NCBI GenBank assembly: GCA_011391495.1
Contig: JAABQK010000007.1
Span: forward strand, 53,847 to 117,846
Direction of reading: 5' to 3'
Length of the DNA stretch: 64,000 nt
Source of the DNA: Hydrogenophaga sp.
Lineage (GTDB): Bacteria; Pseudomonadota; Gammaproteobacteria; Burkholderiales; Burkholderiaceae_C
This document shows positions 9,319-21,976 of this stretch, piece after piece (position 1 is the stretch's first letter; every line of letters begins with the position of its first letter). A program made the position numbers and the translations under genes. The notes under the pieces were generated by a model, which saw nothing but the letters and a program-made list of their open reading frames with translations, did no database searches and had not been told where the DNA came from.

Positions 9319-9326
9319 TATTGGCC

Positions 9327-10418
9327 ATGACCGAATTCCACCTGCCCATCGCCGCCATCAAGGGGCGCGGCGTTGCCCACCGCCAGCCACACCGCTTCGA
9401 GCGCGACGCGCGCGCCGCGTTCGACGATGGCTGGGGCACGCTGGACGAGGTGGCCAGTGGCGAAGCAGCCGCCTGGCCGGCCACGCAGGTGGCGGTGGAA
9501 GACGCCAAGAGCGCCATCACCCACAACGATTCTCCCGACATCGGCTTCACGCTCGGCCTCAACCCTTACCGGGGCTGCGAACACGGCTGTGTCTACTGCT
9601 ACGCGCGGCCCACGCACAGCTACCTGAACCTCTCGCCGGGGCTCGATTTCGAAACGAAGCTGGTCGCCAAACGCAACATCGCCGCCGTGCTGCGCAGCGA
9701 GCTGCTGCGCCCGGCTTACCTACCCGATCTGTTGGCCGTGGGCACGGTGACCGACGCGTACCAGCCCGTCGAACGCGAACTGCGGCTCACGCGCGGCGTA
9801 TTGGAGGTGCTGCACACCGCGCGCCATCCGTTGGCGATGGTCACCAAGGGCAGCGGCGTCGAGCGCGACCTGGATCTGCTCGCGCCCCTGGGGCAGCAAC
9901 GCCTCGCCGCGGTGTACGTGACCATCACCACGCTCGACGCCAGGCTCGCGCGCATCCTGGAGCCGCGCGCGGCCGCCCCGCACCGGCGGCTGCGCACCAT
10001 CCGCACGCTGGCCGAGGCGGGCGTGCCCACCGGGGTGAGCGTGTCGCCGCAGATCCCGTTCATCAACGACGACATGGAGCGCGTGCTCGAAGCGGCGTAC
10101 GAGGCCGGTGCGCGGCGGGCTTTCTACCAGGTGCTGCGCCTGCCCTGGGAACTGAGCGACATGTTCCGCCAGTGGCTGGCGTTGCATTACCCGGACCGCG
10201 CGGCCCGGGTGATGGCGCGCATGCAGGACATGCGCGGCGGCAAGGACTACGACGCCGACTTCGCCTCCCGCATGAAAGGCCAGGGCATCTGGGCCGATCT
10301 GATCCGCCAGCGCTTCGTGAAGACCTGCGACCGGCTGGGCTTCAACCGCGAGCGCGAGCCGCTGGACACCAGCCTCTTCAGGCCGGCGGCCCTGCGCGGG
10401 CAGGGCGATCTCTTTTAA
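9327..10418 (+). CDS. PA0069 family radical SAM protein
   Basis: 363 residues from ATG 9327. The radical SAM cluster is CEHGCVYC (C84, C88, C91), the CX3CX2C pattern for a 4Fe-4S cluster and SAM, followed by YARPTH. The conserved start IKGRG and the FDDGW segment are diagnostic of the PA0069/Rv2578c group, which is related to spore photoproduct lyase but of unproven function. From memory, the Pseudomonas aeruginosa member PA0069 is part of the LexA regulon, which fits the LexA-like site at the promoter here. No good Shine-Dalgarno is present, so the start could be a leaderless one. Confidence 0.9.
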   Translation: MTEFHLPIAAIKGRGVAHRQPHRFERDARAAFDDGWGTLDEVASGEAAAWPATQVAVEDAKSAITHNDSPDIGFTLGLNPYRGCEHGCVYCYARPTHSYLNLSPGLDFETKLVAKRNIAAVLRSELLRPAYLPDLLAVGTVTDAYQPVERELRLTRGVLEVLHTARHPLAMVTKGSGVERDLDLLAPLGQQRLAAVYVTITTLDARLARILEPRAAAPHRRLRTIRTLAEAGVPTGVSVSPQIPFINDDMERVLEAAYEAGARRAFYQVLRLPWELSDMFRQWLALHYPDRAARVMARMQDMRGGKDYDADFASRMKGQGIWADLIRQRFVKTCDRLGFNREREPLDTSLFRPAALRGQGDLF

Positions 10419-10448
10419 CGATCCGGCGCTGGGCCGCCCCAAGCCGGA

Positions 10449-10991
10449 TCAACCCCCCAGACCCGGCGAAGACCGGGGCCCTTCCCGGTCATGGGGCAGC
10501 GACCCGCGCAGCGGCGGAGCGTGGGGGCCCAACAGTTCCAGTGCCTCCACCCGCCAGTGGTGCAGCGCGGTGTAGAAGCCTTCCCACACGCAGCCGTTGC
10601 AGCCGCGCCCGCAGCAGGTGCCGGGCTCGGGCGGTGGCGGGCGCAGGGCGGTGTCCAGCACCAGGCCGCGTTGGCGCCAAGCACGGCCGCGCAGGTGCTC
10701 GATCAGCGCGTGTGCGGTGGGCAGGTCGGCGAGCGGGATGCACGAGGGGTCTTGCGGGGCGAAGCGGGGCTGGGTCTTGCCTTCAAACAAACCGGTCTCG
10801 CTGAACATGAGCGAAGGCCGCACCCACAAGCCAAAACCGCCGTAGAGCGCGCGGTACAGCGTCATGCCCTGCAGGGTCTCGCTGCAGCGCACGGTGTCGA
10901 TCACCTCGTACCAGCCGCCCTTGTAGTGGCGGTACAGGCCGGGTGGCGTGGCGTTCAGCGGGGGCAGGTCGTGGTCGGTCGGGGTGTTCAT
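10449..10991 (-). CDS. DUF1653 domain protein fused to a Cys-rich oxidoreductase-like domain
   Basis: 180 residues from ATG 10991. Residues 16-60 are a DUF1653 domain (LYRHYKGGWYEVI ... LYRALYGGFGLWVRP). Residues about 120-145 hold C126, C127, C131 and C134 in CCGRGCNGCVWEGFY, the pattern of the small oxidoreductase-like domain (PF09791), a probable metal or Fe-S site. The last roughly 25 residues (APPLRGSLPHDREGPRSSPG) are encoded by a GC-rich repeat element and look like a later addition. Function unknown. Convergent with the radical SAM gene, 30 bp apart. Confidence 0.8.
   Translation of the reverse strand: MNTPTDHDLPPLNATPPGLYRHYKGGWYEVIDTVRCSETLQGMTLYRALYGGFGLWVRPSLMFSETGLFEGKTQPRFAPQDPSCIPLADLPTAHALIEHLRGRAWRQRGLVLDTALRPPPPEPGTCCGRGCNGCVWEGFYTALHHWRVEALELLGPHAPPLRGSLPHDREGPRSSPGLGG
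10460..10530. repeat. GC-rich palindromic repeat, copy e (within the 3' end of the DUF1653 gene)
   Basis: Contains the hairpin GACCGGG-GCCC-TTCCCGGTC region (10471-10490) followed by a 21-base block at 10501-10521 that is identical to 27619-27639. It sits at the 3' end of a minus-strand gene, in the same orientation as the other copies, and is translated as the C-terminus of that gene. Confidence 0.7.
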
Positions 10992-11056
10992 GGAGCGGCG
11001 ATTGTGCGACAACCCGCTGCGGTCCCACGCGAGCGCGGTGGCGCCGCCTGCACCAA

Positions 11057-11086
11057 GCACAAAGCGCCCCGCAGGGCGCTTTGTGC
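11057..11086. terminator. Strong stem-loop after the TRAP binding-protein gene
   Basis: A perfect 13-bp stem, GCACAAAGCGCCC (11057-11069) with GGGCGCTTTGTGC (11074-11086), and a 4-base loop. It lies 20 bp past the stop codon of the minus-strand dctP-like gene. No clear U-run follows on either strand, so it may act as an mRNA 3' stabiliser as well as a terminator. Confidence 0.6.
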
Positions 11087-11105
11087 GGGTCGGCGACGCG
11101 GCCGA

Positions 11106-12188
11106 TCAGAGTTTGGCGTTGGCGATGTAGCCGTCGTAACGCCATTCCGAGAACTTGCTCCACAGCACCTGGTCGCGCTGGAAGGCGCGCATGTCCTGGT
11201 GGATTTTCTTGAACTCGGGCGACTTGGCTTCGTGTGCGGCAAAGACTTCCATGCTGGCCTTGTAGCCGGCGTCCATGATCTCCTTGCTGAACGGTCTTAG
11301 CTTGGTGCCACTCGCCACCAGGCGGCGCAGCGCGCCGGGGTTCTGGGCGTCGTACTTGGCGGTCATGTCGCGGGCGGCCACGGCACCGGCCGCGCGCACG
11401 ATGGCCTTGTTCTCGGCCGACAGCGCGTCAAACGCCTTCTTGTTGATGAAGAATTCCAGCTCGGCGCCGCCTTCCCACCAGCCGGGGTAGTAGTAGTTCT
11501 TGGCGACCTTGTAGAAGCCGAGTTTTTCATCGTCGAACGGGCCGACGAACTCGGTGGCGTCCAGCGTGCCTTTTTCCAGCGCCTGGTACACCTCACCGGC
11601 CGGCATGTTCTGCGCCACCACGCCCAGCTTGGTCATGGCCTCGCCGAACAGGCCGCCGCCCATGCGCATCTTCAGGCCCTTGAGGTCGGCCACGGCCTTG
11701 ATTTCCTTGCGGTACCAGCCACCCATCTGGGTGCCGGTGTTGCCTGCGCTCATGGAGGTGATGTTGTACTTGGCATAGAACTCGTCCATGTACTTGCGGC
11801 CGTTGCCGTGTTCCATCCAGGCGTCCATGTGGCGCGCGGTCAGGCCGAAGGGCACGGCGCAGCCGAAGGCGAACACCGGGTCCTTGCCGGTGAAGTAGTA
11901 GGACGCGGTCTGCGCCATCTCCAGGGTATTGCCCTGCAGCGCGTCCACCACGCCGAACGGGGGCACCAGTTCACCGGCCGCGTGCACCGACACCTCGAAC
12001 CTGCCGCCCGACAGGGCCTTGACGGTTTCCGAGAACTTCTCGGCCGAACCGAAGATGGTCGGCAGCGACTTGGGAAAGCTCGATGCCATGCGCCAGCGCA
12101 CAGCCGCCTGGGCATGCACGGCCGGCGCGATGCCGGCGGACAGCACGCCGGCAATGCCAGCGTTCTTGATGAGGGAACGACGATCCAT
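11106..12188 (-). CDS. TRAP transporter substrate-binding protein (DctP family), orphan
   Basis: 360 residues from ATG 12188, which has a good ribosome-binding site (CAGGAG, 6-7 bases upstream). The N-terminus MDRRSLIKNAG... with a hydrophobic stretch and HAQA cleavage site is a Tat-like or Sec signal peptide. The rest is the DctP fold: the WRMASSFPKS strand, the GGRFEVSVHAAGELVPP motif, and the LKGLKMRMGG region that contacts the carboxylate of the ligand. It resembles the TRAP receptors for 2-oxo acids or monocarboxylates with the WEGGAELEFF segment. No DctQ/DctM membrane genes are next to it, so it must work with a permease encoded elsewhere. Confidence 0.9.
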   Translation of the reverse strand: MDRRSLIKNAGIAGVLSAGIAPAVHAQAAVRWRMASSFPKSLPTIFGSAEKFSETVKALSGGRFEVSVHAAGELVPPFGVVDALQGNTLEMAQTASYYFTGKDPVFAFGCAVPFGLTARHMDAWMEHGNGRKYMDEFYAKYNITSMSAGNTGTQMGGWYRKEIKAVADLKGLKMRMGGGLFGEAMTKLGVVAQNMPAGEVYQALEKGTLDATEFVGPFDDEKLGFYKVAKNYYYPGWWEGGAELEFFINKKAFDALSAENKAIVRAAGAVAARDMTAKYDAQNPGALRRLVASGTKLRPFSKEIMDAGYKASMEVFAAHEAKSPEFKKIHQDMRAFQRDQVLWSKFSEWRYDGYIANAKL

Positions 12189-12299
12189 GGTTTTCTCCTG
12201 GGATGAAAAAGGCCGGTGCCCCGGGGCGTCTGGCACCCCGATCGCTCGGCATTGACGAAACCCTGAACCTTACCAGAGCACCGGGTTAACCCTTGTTTC

Positions 12300-13901
12300 T
12301 TACCGGACAGTGGCGTCCGCCGGCAGCGTGGGGTGTGGCAGGGCCGGCGCCTGGTGCTGACCCCGTTGGGCCAGACCGGCACGCCACGCGTCCCGCCAGG
12401 CCGGCAGCGTGTGCGACGGGTCCTCGCCCAGCCCGCGCACCACGCAGCCACCTGCGGCGCCAGCCGCAGCGACGGCCTGCAGCCGGGCGGGTTCCAGCAC
12501 GCCGCCGATGCCCACCACCGGCGCCGGTGCCATGTGCGCCCACCAGGCCAGGTTGTCCAGGCCCTGCGGTGTCCAGGGCATGTCCTTGGTGGTCGTGGGC
12601 CAGATGGGGCCGCAGGCGATCAGCTCGGGCAACATCGCTGCGGCGCGGCACAGTTCCCACAGGCTGTGCGAACTCAGGCCGAGTTGCACACCCCGCTCGC
12701 GTGCGGCCTGGAGTTGGGCGTGTTCGTCGGCGGTGAGGGCCAGCAGGTCCTCCTGCCCCAGGTGCAGCGCGCGGGCGCCGGCCTGCAGCGCGGCCTGCCA
12801 GTGGTCGTTGATGACCAGCGTCACGCCGGCGGCATCGGCCGCGCGCTGGCTGCGGGCGATGGCTTCGCACAGCCGGGTGCGCCACACCGCATCGGGCAGA
12901 CCGTCGGGCCGCTTCATGCGCAGCTGGATCGTGTCCACCGAGGGTGTGGCGCGCAGGACCGCTTCCACGCGCCCGGGGCTGTCGACGATGGCATAGACGC
13001 CTGGTGCGCGGCCGCGTGGCCAGCGGGTCCAGCCGGTGGGGGGCGTGGCGTCCAGCGAAAGCTGCGGCAGCAGCGTCGGCTCGGTGGCAAAGCCGGCCCG
13101 TGCGATGACCGGCCCCACCCCGCGCCCCACGCTGCGGGCATGGCGCAGCGCGAAGGTGGCGGCCATCTTGGCCAGCACGGCGGCGTCGGCGGTCACCCAG
13201 CCCAGCGCCAGGGCCGCGGCCAGCGCACTGGCGAAGGTGCAGCCGGTGCCGTGGTTGTGCGGCGTCGCCGCGCGCGGCAGGCTCAGCCAGCCTTGCGCCT
13301 GCGGGCTGTCCAGCCAGTCCAGCGACAGGCTGGCGTGGCGGCTGATGGCGGCCGCATCTCCGCCGGTGATGACCACCGCCTCGCAACCCCGCGCGCGCAG
13401 CGCCCGGGCCTGTGCCGGGATGTCGTGGGGTGCATCGTCACCGAGCAGGGCGACGGCCTCGCCCTGGTTGGGGGTGATGACCGTGGCGCGCGGCAGCAGC
13501 AGATCGCGGTAGGCGGCGCGCATTTCGGCGTCGGCCAGGGCGGCGCCGGTGCTGGCGCGCAGCACCGGGTCCACCACCAGCGCCAGCGGCCGCTGCTGGC
13601 GCAGCTGGTCGACGAAGCGCGCGAGCACCCGCACGTTCTGTGCACTGCCCAGCAGACCGGTCTTGATGACGCGCGGAGGCATGTCGGCGGCCAGCGTGTC
13701 CAGTTGCGCCTGCAGCACCGCGGGAGGCGTGGCCTCGATGTGCGTCACTTCGGTGGTGCTCTGTGCCGTGATGCCGGCCACCACGGTGCAGCAGTGCACG
13801 CCCAGCGCGTCGGCCGCACGCTGGTCGGCCGCCAGGCCGGCGCCGCCGCCACTGTCGGTGCCGGCCACGCTCCAGATCACCGGGATCTCTCTCAGGGTCA
13901 T
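12300..13901 (-). CDS. thiDE: Bifunctional HMP(-P) kinase / thiamine phosphate synthase (ThiD-ThiE fusion)
   Basis: 533 residues. Residues 5-265 are ThiD: GTDSGGGAGLAADQ near the start binds hydroxymethylpyrimidine, and NHGTGCTFASA (216-226, C221) is the ribokinase-type anion hole. Residues about 298-515 are ThiE: IQLRMK (325-330), INDHW (364-368), HLGQEDL (380-386), GPIWPTTTK (431-439) and a GIGG phosphate loop. Together they phosphorylate HMP to HMP-PP and join it to thiazole phosphate to make thiamine phosphate. It is the last gene of the minus-strand thiC-thiO-thiS-thiG-thiDE operon, 9 bp after thiG. The NDHW replaces the NDR common in stand-alone ThiE, a variation usual in such fusions. 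Confidence 0.92.
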   Translation of the reverse strand: MTLREIPVIWSVAGTDSGGGAGLAADQRAADALGVHCCTVVAGITAQSTTEVTHIEATPPAVLQAQLDTLAADMPPRVIKTGLLGSAQNVRVLARFVDQLRQQRPLALVVDPVLRASTGAALADAEMRAAYRDLLLPRATVITPNQGEAVALLGDDAPHDIPAQARALRARGCEAVVITGGDAAAISRHASLSLDWLDSPQAQGWLSLPRAATPHNHGTGCTFASALAAALALGWVTADAAVLAKMAATFALRHARSVGRGVGPVIARAGFATEPTLLPQLSLDATPPTGWTRWPRGRAPGVYAIVDSPGRVEAVLRATPSVDTIQLRMKRPDGLPDAVWRTRLCEAIARSQRAADAAGVTLVINDHWQAALQAGARALHLGQEDLLALTADEHAQLQAARERGVQLGLSSHSLWELCRAAAMLPELIACGPIWPTTTKDMPWTPQGLDNLAWWAHMAPAPVVGIGGVLEPARLQAVAAAGAAGGCVVRGLGEDPSHTLPAWRDAWRAGLAQRGQHQAPALPHPTLPADATVR

Positions 13902-13910
13902 GGCTGTGTA

Positions 13911-14720
13911 TCAGGTGATGAGGAAGGGATGTCCGGACACCGGTGTGGACGCCACCGCCATGTCCTGCGGCGCCATCACGCCGGCCTCGAACGCGGCGCG
14001 GCCGGCCTGGATGGACAGGCCGAAAGCGCGCGCCATGCGCACCGGGTCCACCGCCTGGCTCACGGCGGAGTTCAGCAGCACCGCGTCGAAGCCCAGTTCC
14101 ATGGCGGCAGCGGCGTGGCTGGGTGCGCCGATGCCGGCGTCCACCACCAGCGGCACGCCGGGCAGACGCGCGCGCAGCGTGCGCAGCGCGAACGGGTTGA
14201 TGAGGCCCTGGCCGGAACCGATGGGCGCGCCCCAGGGCATGAGCACCTCGCAGCCCGCGTCCAGCAGGCGCTGACAGGTCACGAGGTCGTCGGTGCAGTA
14301 GGGGAACACGGCAAAGCCGTCCCGGATGAGCTGCGCCGCCGCCTCCACCGTGCCCCAAGGGTCGGGCTGCAGTGTGTGTTCATCGCCGACCACTTCGAGT
14401 TTGATCCAGTGTGTGCCGTACAGCTCGCGCGCCATGTGCGCCAGCGCAATGGCTTCGCGCGCGCTGCGGCAGCCGGCGGTGTTGGGCAGCAGGTGTGCGC
14501 CATGCGCGCCCAGGGCGCTGCGGATGATGTCGATGAAGCCGTTGTCGCCGCCCCCGTTGCCCATGTTCGCCAGCGTGCGCCTGAGGCCCACGGTGACCAC
14601 CTGCGTGCCGCTGGCGGCGATGCTGTCCGCCAGCACCTGCGGCGACGGATAGCCGGCTGTGCCGAGCAGGAAACGGCTGCTCAGTTCGACGCCGTAGGGC
14701 GCCCAGTTGGAAGTCGTCAT
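13911..14720 (-). CDS. thiG: Thiazole synthase ThiG
   Basis: 269 residues, normal length. The Schiff-base lysine is K107 in WIKLEVVGD, the phosphate loop follows in the [18 protein letters not shown] segment, and the N-terminus [12 protein letters not shown] is the conserved opening of the TIM barrel. ThiG combines deoxyxylulose phosphate, the ThiS-thiocarboxylate sulfur and dehydroglycine to make the thiazole phosphate. It begins 2 bp after the thiS stop, in line with joint expression. Confidence 0.96.
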   Translation of the reverse strand: MTTSNWAPYGVELSSRFLLGTAGYPSPQVLADSIAASGTQVVTVGLRRTLANMGNGGGDNGFIDIIRSALGAHGAHLLPNTAGCRSAREAIALAHMARELYGTHWIKLEVVGDEHTLQPDPWGTVEAAAQLIRDGFAVFPYCTDDLVTCQRLLDAGCEVLMPWGAPIGSGQGLINPFALRTLRARLPGVPLVVDAGIGAPSHAAAAMELGFDAVLLNSAVSQAVDPVRMARAFGLSIQAGRAAFEAGVMAPQDMAVASTPVSGHPFLIT

Positions 14721-14722
14721 GT

Positions 14723-14920
14723 TCAGCCTCCGACGATCGCCTGGAAAGTCAGCACGGTGTCGCCCGGGTTCAGCACCGTGGCTTCGCGCTGGTCGCGGGA
14801 AACGAACGCGCCGTTGACGGCGGTGGCCACTTTTTCGGCCTGCACGCCTTGCGCCACCAGCAGCGCGGCCAGCGTCAGGCCCTCGGAGCAGGGCAGGGTG
14901 AATTCGTTGAAGGTCAGCAT
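14723..14920 (-). CDS. thiS: Sulfur carrier protein ThiS
   Basis: 65 residues, beta-grasp fold, ending in the diagnostic VGG (di-glycine) tail that is adenylated and thiocarboxylated to deliver sulfur to ThiG. The internal [13 protein letters not shown] strand-turn is typical. The start ATG (14920-14918) lies inside the end of thiO, giving a 7-base overlap, and the stop is 2 bp before thiG. Confidence 0.93.
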   Translation of the reverse strand: MLTFNEFTLPCSEGLTLAALLVAQGVQAEKVATAVNGAFVSRDQREATVLNPGDTVLTFQAIVGG

Positions 14921-16107
14921 GGGTGGGCGTGCGAAAGGTTGTCGTCCAGAACCGCCGTGGAACGGGCTTGGCCCGGCCACAGGCGGTGTCCCCCCTCCGG
15001 AACGGGAGGGGGGAAGCCGCGCAGCGGCGCAGGGGGGAGTCCCACTGTTTCCAGCGCGTCCTGCACCAGCGCGGGTGCGAGCAGCCAGCCGTGGCGGAAC
15101 AGGCCGTTGATGCGCAGCAGGCCAGGTTCGGCCTGGATGTGCGGCTCGTTGTCGGGCAGGGCGGGGCGCAGGTTGGCTTCCATGTGCACGATGCGCGCCT
15201 CGGCCAGTTCGGGGATCACGCTGTGCGCGGCGGCCATCAGCTCGACAGCGCTGCGCAGGCTCACGGGCGAGCGGTCTTCGCTCTCGATCTCGCTGGCGCC
15301 CACGACGAACAGGTCGCCTGGGCGCGGCACGATGTAGACGCGGTGCCGCGGGTGCAGCAGGCGTACCGGGCGCTGCAGTGTCACGCCGGGGGCGTGCAGC
15401 CAGATGACTTCTCCGCGCACGCCCCGCAGTGCAAGGTCGGGCCTCGCGCCCACACCGCGCACATCCACCGCCAGATCGACATGAACTGGGCCTTCGCCCG
15501 CCACGTGCAACACACCCGGCAGCACCCGTTCCACGCGCTCCCCCCAGCGCCAGTGCACGCGGGGCGCGTGCGCCGCCATCGCCTGCAGCATGTCGCGCGG
15601 CATCACCTGGGCTTCCCCGCCGAGCAGCCACGCGTGCAGACCGGGCGCCAGCACAGGCTCCAGCGCGGCGAGTTCGGCCCGGTCCAGCGGCTGCGGTGCG
15701 GGCAGTTCGGCGGCGAACGAGGGTGCCGTTCCCAGCCGGGCCAGCACACGCCGCGCCGCACCCAGGTCGGACCCGTGCGCCAGCATCAGGCTGCCGTGTT
15801 GTGCGAACAGCTGAACGGTGTTGCCCTCGGCGCGCAGCGTGTCCGCCACCTCACGCCACAAGGCCAATGAGCGCCAGCCCAGGCGTGCGACGACAGGACC
15901 GGCGTTGTCCAGCTCCGCCATGGGGCTGAGCATGCCGGCCGCGGTGAAGCCGGCCGCATAGGGCGCACCTGGGTGCAGATGTCCGGTGGACGGCGCCGCT
16001 GGCCCTGCTGCCGGGTCGAAGACCGTGACGCTGTGCCCTGCGCGGGACAGCCGCCAGGCCAACAGGCGCCCGAGCACGCCCGCGCCGGCGATGCCGATGC
16101 GTGCCAT
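14914..16107 (-). CDS. thiO: FAD-dependent glycine oxidase ThiO
   Basis: 397 residues. The N-terminus has the Rossmann FAD motif [14 protein letters not shown] (about 5-18) with the acidic strand end VFDPA. DAO-family features follow, including the [10 protein letters not shown] substrate loop and the [12 protein letters not shown] region near the C-terminus. It makes the dehydroglycine (iminoacetate) used by ThiG. Residues from about 356 onward ([16 protein letters not shown]...) are encoded by a GC-rich repeat (14954-15039) and are absent from normal ThiO; the enzyme proper seems to end near residue 355. It starts 3 bp after thiC and overlaps thiS by 7 bases. Confidence 0.92.
   Translation of the reverse strand: MARIGIAGAGVLGRLLAWRLSRAGHSVTVFDPAAGPAAPSTGHLHPGAPYAAGFTAAGMLSPMAELDNAGPVVARLGWRSLALWREVADTLRAEGNTVQLFAQHGSLMLAHGSDLGAARRVLARLGTAPSFAAELPAPQPLDRAELAALEPVLAPGLHAWLLGGEAQVMPRDMLQAMAAHAPRVHWRWGERVERVLPGVLHVAGEGPVHVDLAVDVRGVGARPDLALRGVRGEVIWLHAPGVTLQRPVRLLHPRHRVYIVPRPGDLFVVGASEIESEDRSPVSLRSAVELMAAAHSVIPELAEARIVHMEANLRPALPDNEPHIQAEPGLLRINGLFRHGWLLAPALVQDALETVGLPPAPLRGFPPPVPEGGHRLWPGQARSTAVLDDNLSHAHPC
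14954..15039. repeat. GC-rich palindromic repeat, copy a (inside the 3' end of thiO)
   Basis: Two parts: a block at 14954-14980 that matches 41151-41177 at 23 of 27 positions, then a hairpin CCCCCTCC (14991-14998) with GGAGGGGG (15006-15013), then the GC-rich core AGCGGCGCAGGGG (15023-15035) shared with copies b and d. It is transcribed and translated as the C-terminus of ThiO, upstream of thiS. Confidence 0.75.
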
Positions 16108-16110
16108 GGC

Positions 16111-19687
<3,577 letters not shown>

Positions 19688-19761
19688 GCCGCAACATTAG
19701 CACGCCGCCACCGGGCGGCCCCGCGGGCGACGGCTGAGCGGGTGCCGGCCCGGTACCGCTT

Positions 19762-21348
19762 TCAGACCGGCACGCTGCCGGCGGCGGTGTGCAGGCGGAA
19801 GACACGCACGGCATCGTGCATGACCATGGCCTGGGACTGCAGCGAACCGGCCGCAGCGGCCAGCTCCTCCACCATGGCCGAGTTCTGTTGTGTCACGTTG
19901 TCCAGCTGCATCACCGCCTGGTTGATCTGCGACAGGCCCATGGACTGCTCCTGTGTGGCACCGGTGATCCCGCCGATGAGGCTGTGGACCTGCTGCACCG
20001 CCGTCACCACGTGGCCCATGGTCTGGCCCGCGTTGTGCACCAGGGCGCTGCCCTGCGCCACCTGGGCGGCCGAGGCGTCGATCAACAGTTTGATTTCCTT
20101 CGCCGCGCCCAGTGTGCGCTGCGCGAGGTTGCGCACCTCGCCGGCCACCACCGCAAAGCCGCGCCCCTGGTCGCCCGCGCGCGCGGCTTCCACCGCGGCG
20201 TTGAGGGCCAGGATGTTGGTCTGGAACGAAATGCTGTCGATCACCTGGATGATCTCGCCGATGCGGCTCGACGAGTGGCTGATCTGTTCCATGGTGGACA
20301 CCACCGCGCCCATGGCCTGGTTGCCTTCGCGCGCCACCAGCGCCGCGCGGTCGGCCAGCACGCCAGCCTCGCGCGCCGACTGGGCGCTCTGTTCCACCGT
20401 GCTGGTCAGCTGCTCCATCGAGGCCGCGGTTTCCTGCAGGCTGCTGGCCTGTGCTTCGGTGCGCGAAGACAGGTCCTGGTTGCCGCTGGCGATCTCGTTC
20501 GATGCGACCTGCACGCCTTCCACCTCGTGTCGCACGTCGGCCACCACGGCCTGCAGGTTCACGTTGAGCTGGTTGAGCGCCTGGGACAGCTCGGCGAATT
20601 CGCCGCTGCCCTGGCCCGTCATGCGGGCCGTGAGGTCGCCTGCGGCCATGCGGTTGGAAAACCCGATCGCCTGCTCCAGTGGGCCGACCATGCTGTGGCG
20701 CAGGGCCCAGGTGGCCGCAGTGCACAGCGCAATGGTGAACAGAACACCGCCCATGAGGGCAATGTTGCCGTGGGTGGCCAGGTACTCGCCCAGCAGCACA
20801 CCCGCCACCGCGAGCGCCGAGCAGGTCAGGCCGATGCGTCGGCCCAGCGTCAGCCGCGTGGCGTGCGCAAGCCAGCCGCGCCAGCCGGTGTGCACCAGTC
20901 GGCCGCGGTGCAGCGCCACGCGGGCGTTGCCCGCGGCGGTTTCGCTGCGCATGCGGGCGTAGAGTGCCTCGGCCTGCTGAATCTGCTCGCGGCTGGGCCT
21001 GGTGCGCACCGACATGTAGCCCACGGGCTGTCCGTTTTCGAGCACCGGGGTGGCGTTTGCCATGACCCAGTAGTGGTCGCCGTTCTTGCGGCGGTTCTTC
21101 ACCAGCGCCGACCAGGGAGCGCCGCTTTGCAGCGTGGCCCACATGTCGCGAAAGGCCTCCGCTGGCATGTCGGGGTGGCGCACCAGGTTGTGTGGCTGGC
21201 CCAGGAGCTCCTCGCGGCTGAAGCCGCTGACCGCCACGAAGGCCGGGTTGCAGTAGGTGATGTGGCTGTTCAGGTCGGTCGTGGAAACGAGGGTGACGCC
21301 GTCGGGGATGACAAATTCTTGGTGGGTGACGGGGAGGTTGGTGCGCAT
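19762..21348 (-). CDS. Methyl-accepting chemotaxis protein with N-terminal PAS domain (Aer-like)
   Basis: 528 residues from ATG 21348 (MRTNLPVT). A PAS domain covers about 10-125 ([21 protein letters not shown], then the Aer-type RHPDMP motif), two close membrane segments lie about 175-220, then a HAMP linker and the cytoplasmic signalling domain with the highly conserved hairpin tip ([23 protein letters not shown]). The layout matches Aer redox/energy receptors, where the PAS binds FAD or haem on the cytoplasmic side. The C-terminus (SVPV) has no CheR-tethering pentapeptide. Single-gene unit; its stop is 74 bp from the TAXI gene start. Confidence 0.93.
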   Translation of the reverse strand: MRTNLPVTHQEFVIPDGVTLVSTTDLNSHITYCNPAFVAVSGFSREELLGQPHNLVRHPDMPAEAFRDMWATLQSGAPWSALVKNRRKNGDHYWVMANATPVLENGQPVGYMSVRTRPSREQIQQAEALYARMRSETAAGNARVALHRGRLVHTGWRGWLAHATRLTLGRRIGLTCSALAVAGVLLGEYLATHGNIALMGGVLFTIALCTAATWALRHSMVGPLEQAIGFSNRMAAGDLTARMTGQGSGEFAELSQALNQLNVNLQAVVADVRHEVEGVQVASNEIASGNQDLSSRTEAQASSLQETAASMEQLTSTVEQSAQSAREAGVLADRAALVAREGNQAMGAVVSTMEQISHSSSRIGEIIQVIDSISFQTNILALNAAVEAARAGDQGRGFAVVAGEVRNLAQRTLGAAKEIKLLIDASAAQVAQGSALVHNAGQTMGHVVTAVQQVHSLIGGITGATQEQSMGLSQINQAVMQLDNVTQQNSAMVEELAAAAGSLQSQAMVMHDAVRVFRLHTAAGSVPV

Positions 21349-21465
21349 CAGGGTGAGGGTCTTCAGGAAGGGCTGGGTGGCTTTCGACAAACGGGCGGGT
21401 GACGCGTGACCGCTGGTCTCCTGCCCGTGCCGATGGGAATCCTGAAGTCTAGTCAAATGGCGACG

Positions 21466-21511
21466 AAGAAAAAGCCGGAAAACAGGCGCTCTGTGCCTGC
21501 AGTTCCGGCTT
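21466..21511 (-). terminator. Rho-independent terminator of the copper gene cluster
   Basis: On the minus strand, 72 bp after the CusF-like stop codon. Outer stem AAGCCGGAA (21472-21480) with TTCCGGCTT (21503-21511), inner stem CAGGC (21483-21487) with GCCTG (21495-21499), then a run read as TTTTTCTTC on the minus strand. Confidence 0.85.
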
Positions 21512-21582
21512 GTCATGGATGGGGTGCTATCAAAAGTATTGCATTTCCCGCCTGCTTGTCAGTCCGCCGTATGCCACTGGCA

Positions 21583-21945
21583 TCAAGGGGCCGGTTCCAG
21601 TGCCATGACGGTGTAGGCACCGTTGATCTGGTCCACCTGCACGCGCACCCGGTCGCCCGTTTTGGCGCTGCTGAGCAGGGCCCTGTCCCGCACCTGGAAC
21701 ACCATGTTCATGGGTGGCATGTCCAGGTTGGGAATCTGGCCGTGTTGGAGGCCGATCTTGCCGGCCGACACGTCGACGCGCCGGACTTCGGCTTCGACCC
21801 AGGGCAGGGCGGCGCCGGCGACGGTCGGGCTGGACACTTGGGGCTGGGTGTGGTGCGCGTGGGGCGCGGGCGTCTGGGCAAGGGCGCTGCCCAGGCCCAT
21901 CGCCCACAGGCAGGCCACTCGGCGAAAGTTGGATCGGTGTGTCAT
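21583..21945 (-). CDS. CusF-like periplasmic copper-binding protein
   Basis: 120 residues from ATG 21945 with a signal peptide (about 1-24, cleavage after SALA). The domain carries GKIGLQHGQIPNLDMPPMNMVFQV, printed here in parts: the His of LQHG, then the MPPMNM segment, which corresponds to the H...W-P-x-M-x-M copper site of CusF, with Met in place of the capping Trp. CusF passes Cu(I)/Ag(I) to the efflux pump. It is the last gene of the cluster, 31 bp after the DUF411 gene and before a strong terminator. Confidence 0.82.
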   Translation of the reverse strand: MTHRSNFRRVACLWAMGLGSALAQTPAPHAHHTQPQVSSPTVAGAALPWVEAEVRRVDVSAGKIGLQHGQIPNLDMPPMNMVFQVRDRALLSSAKTGDRVRVQVDQINGAYTVMALEPAP

Positions 21946-21976
21946 GGGATCTCCTGGAAGGTGGGTGGGCAGCCGG

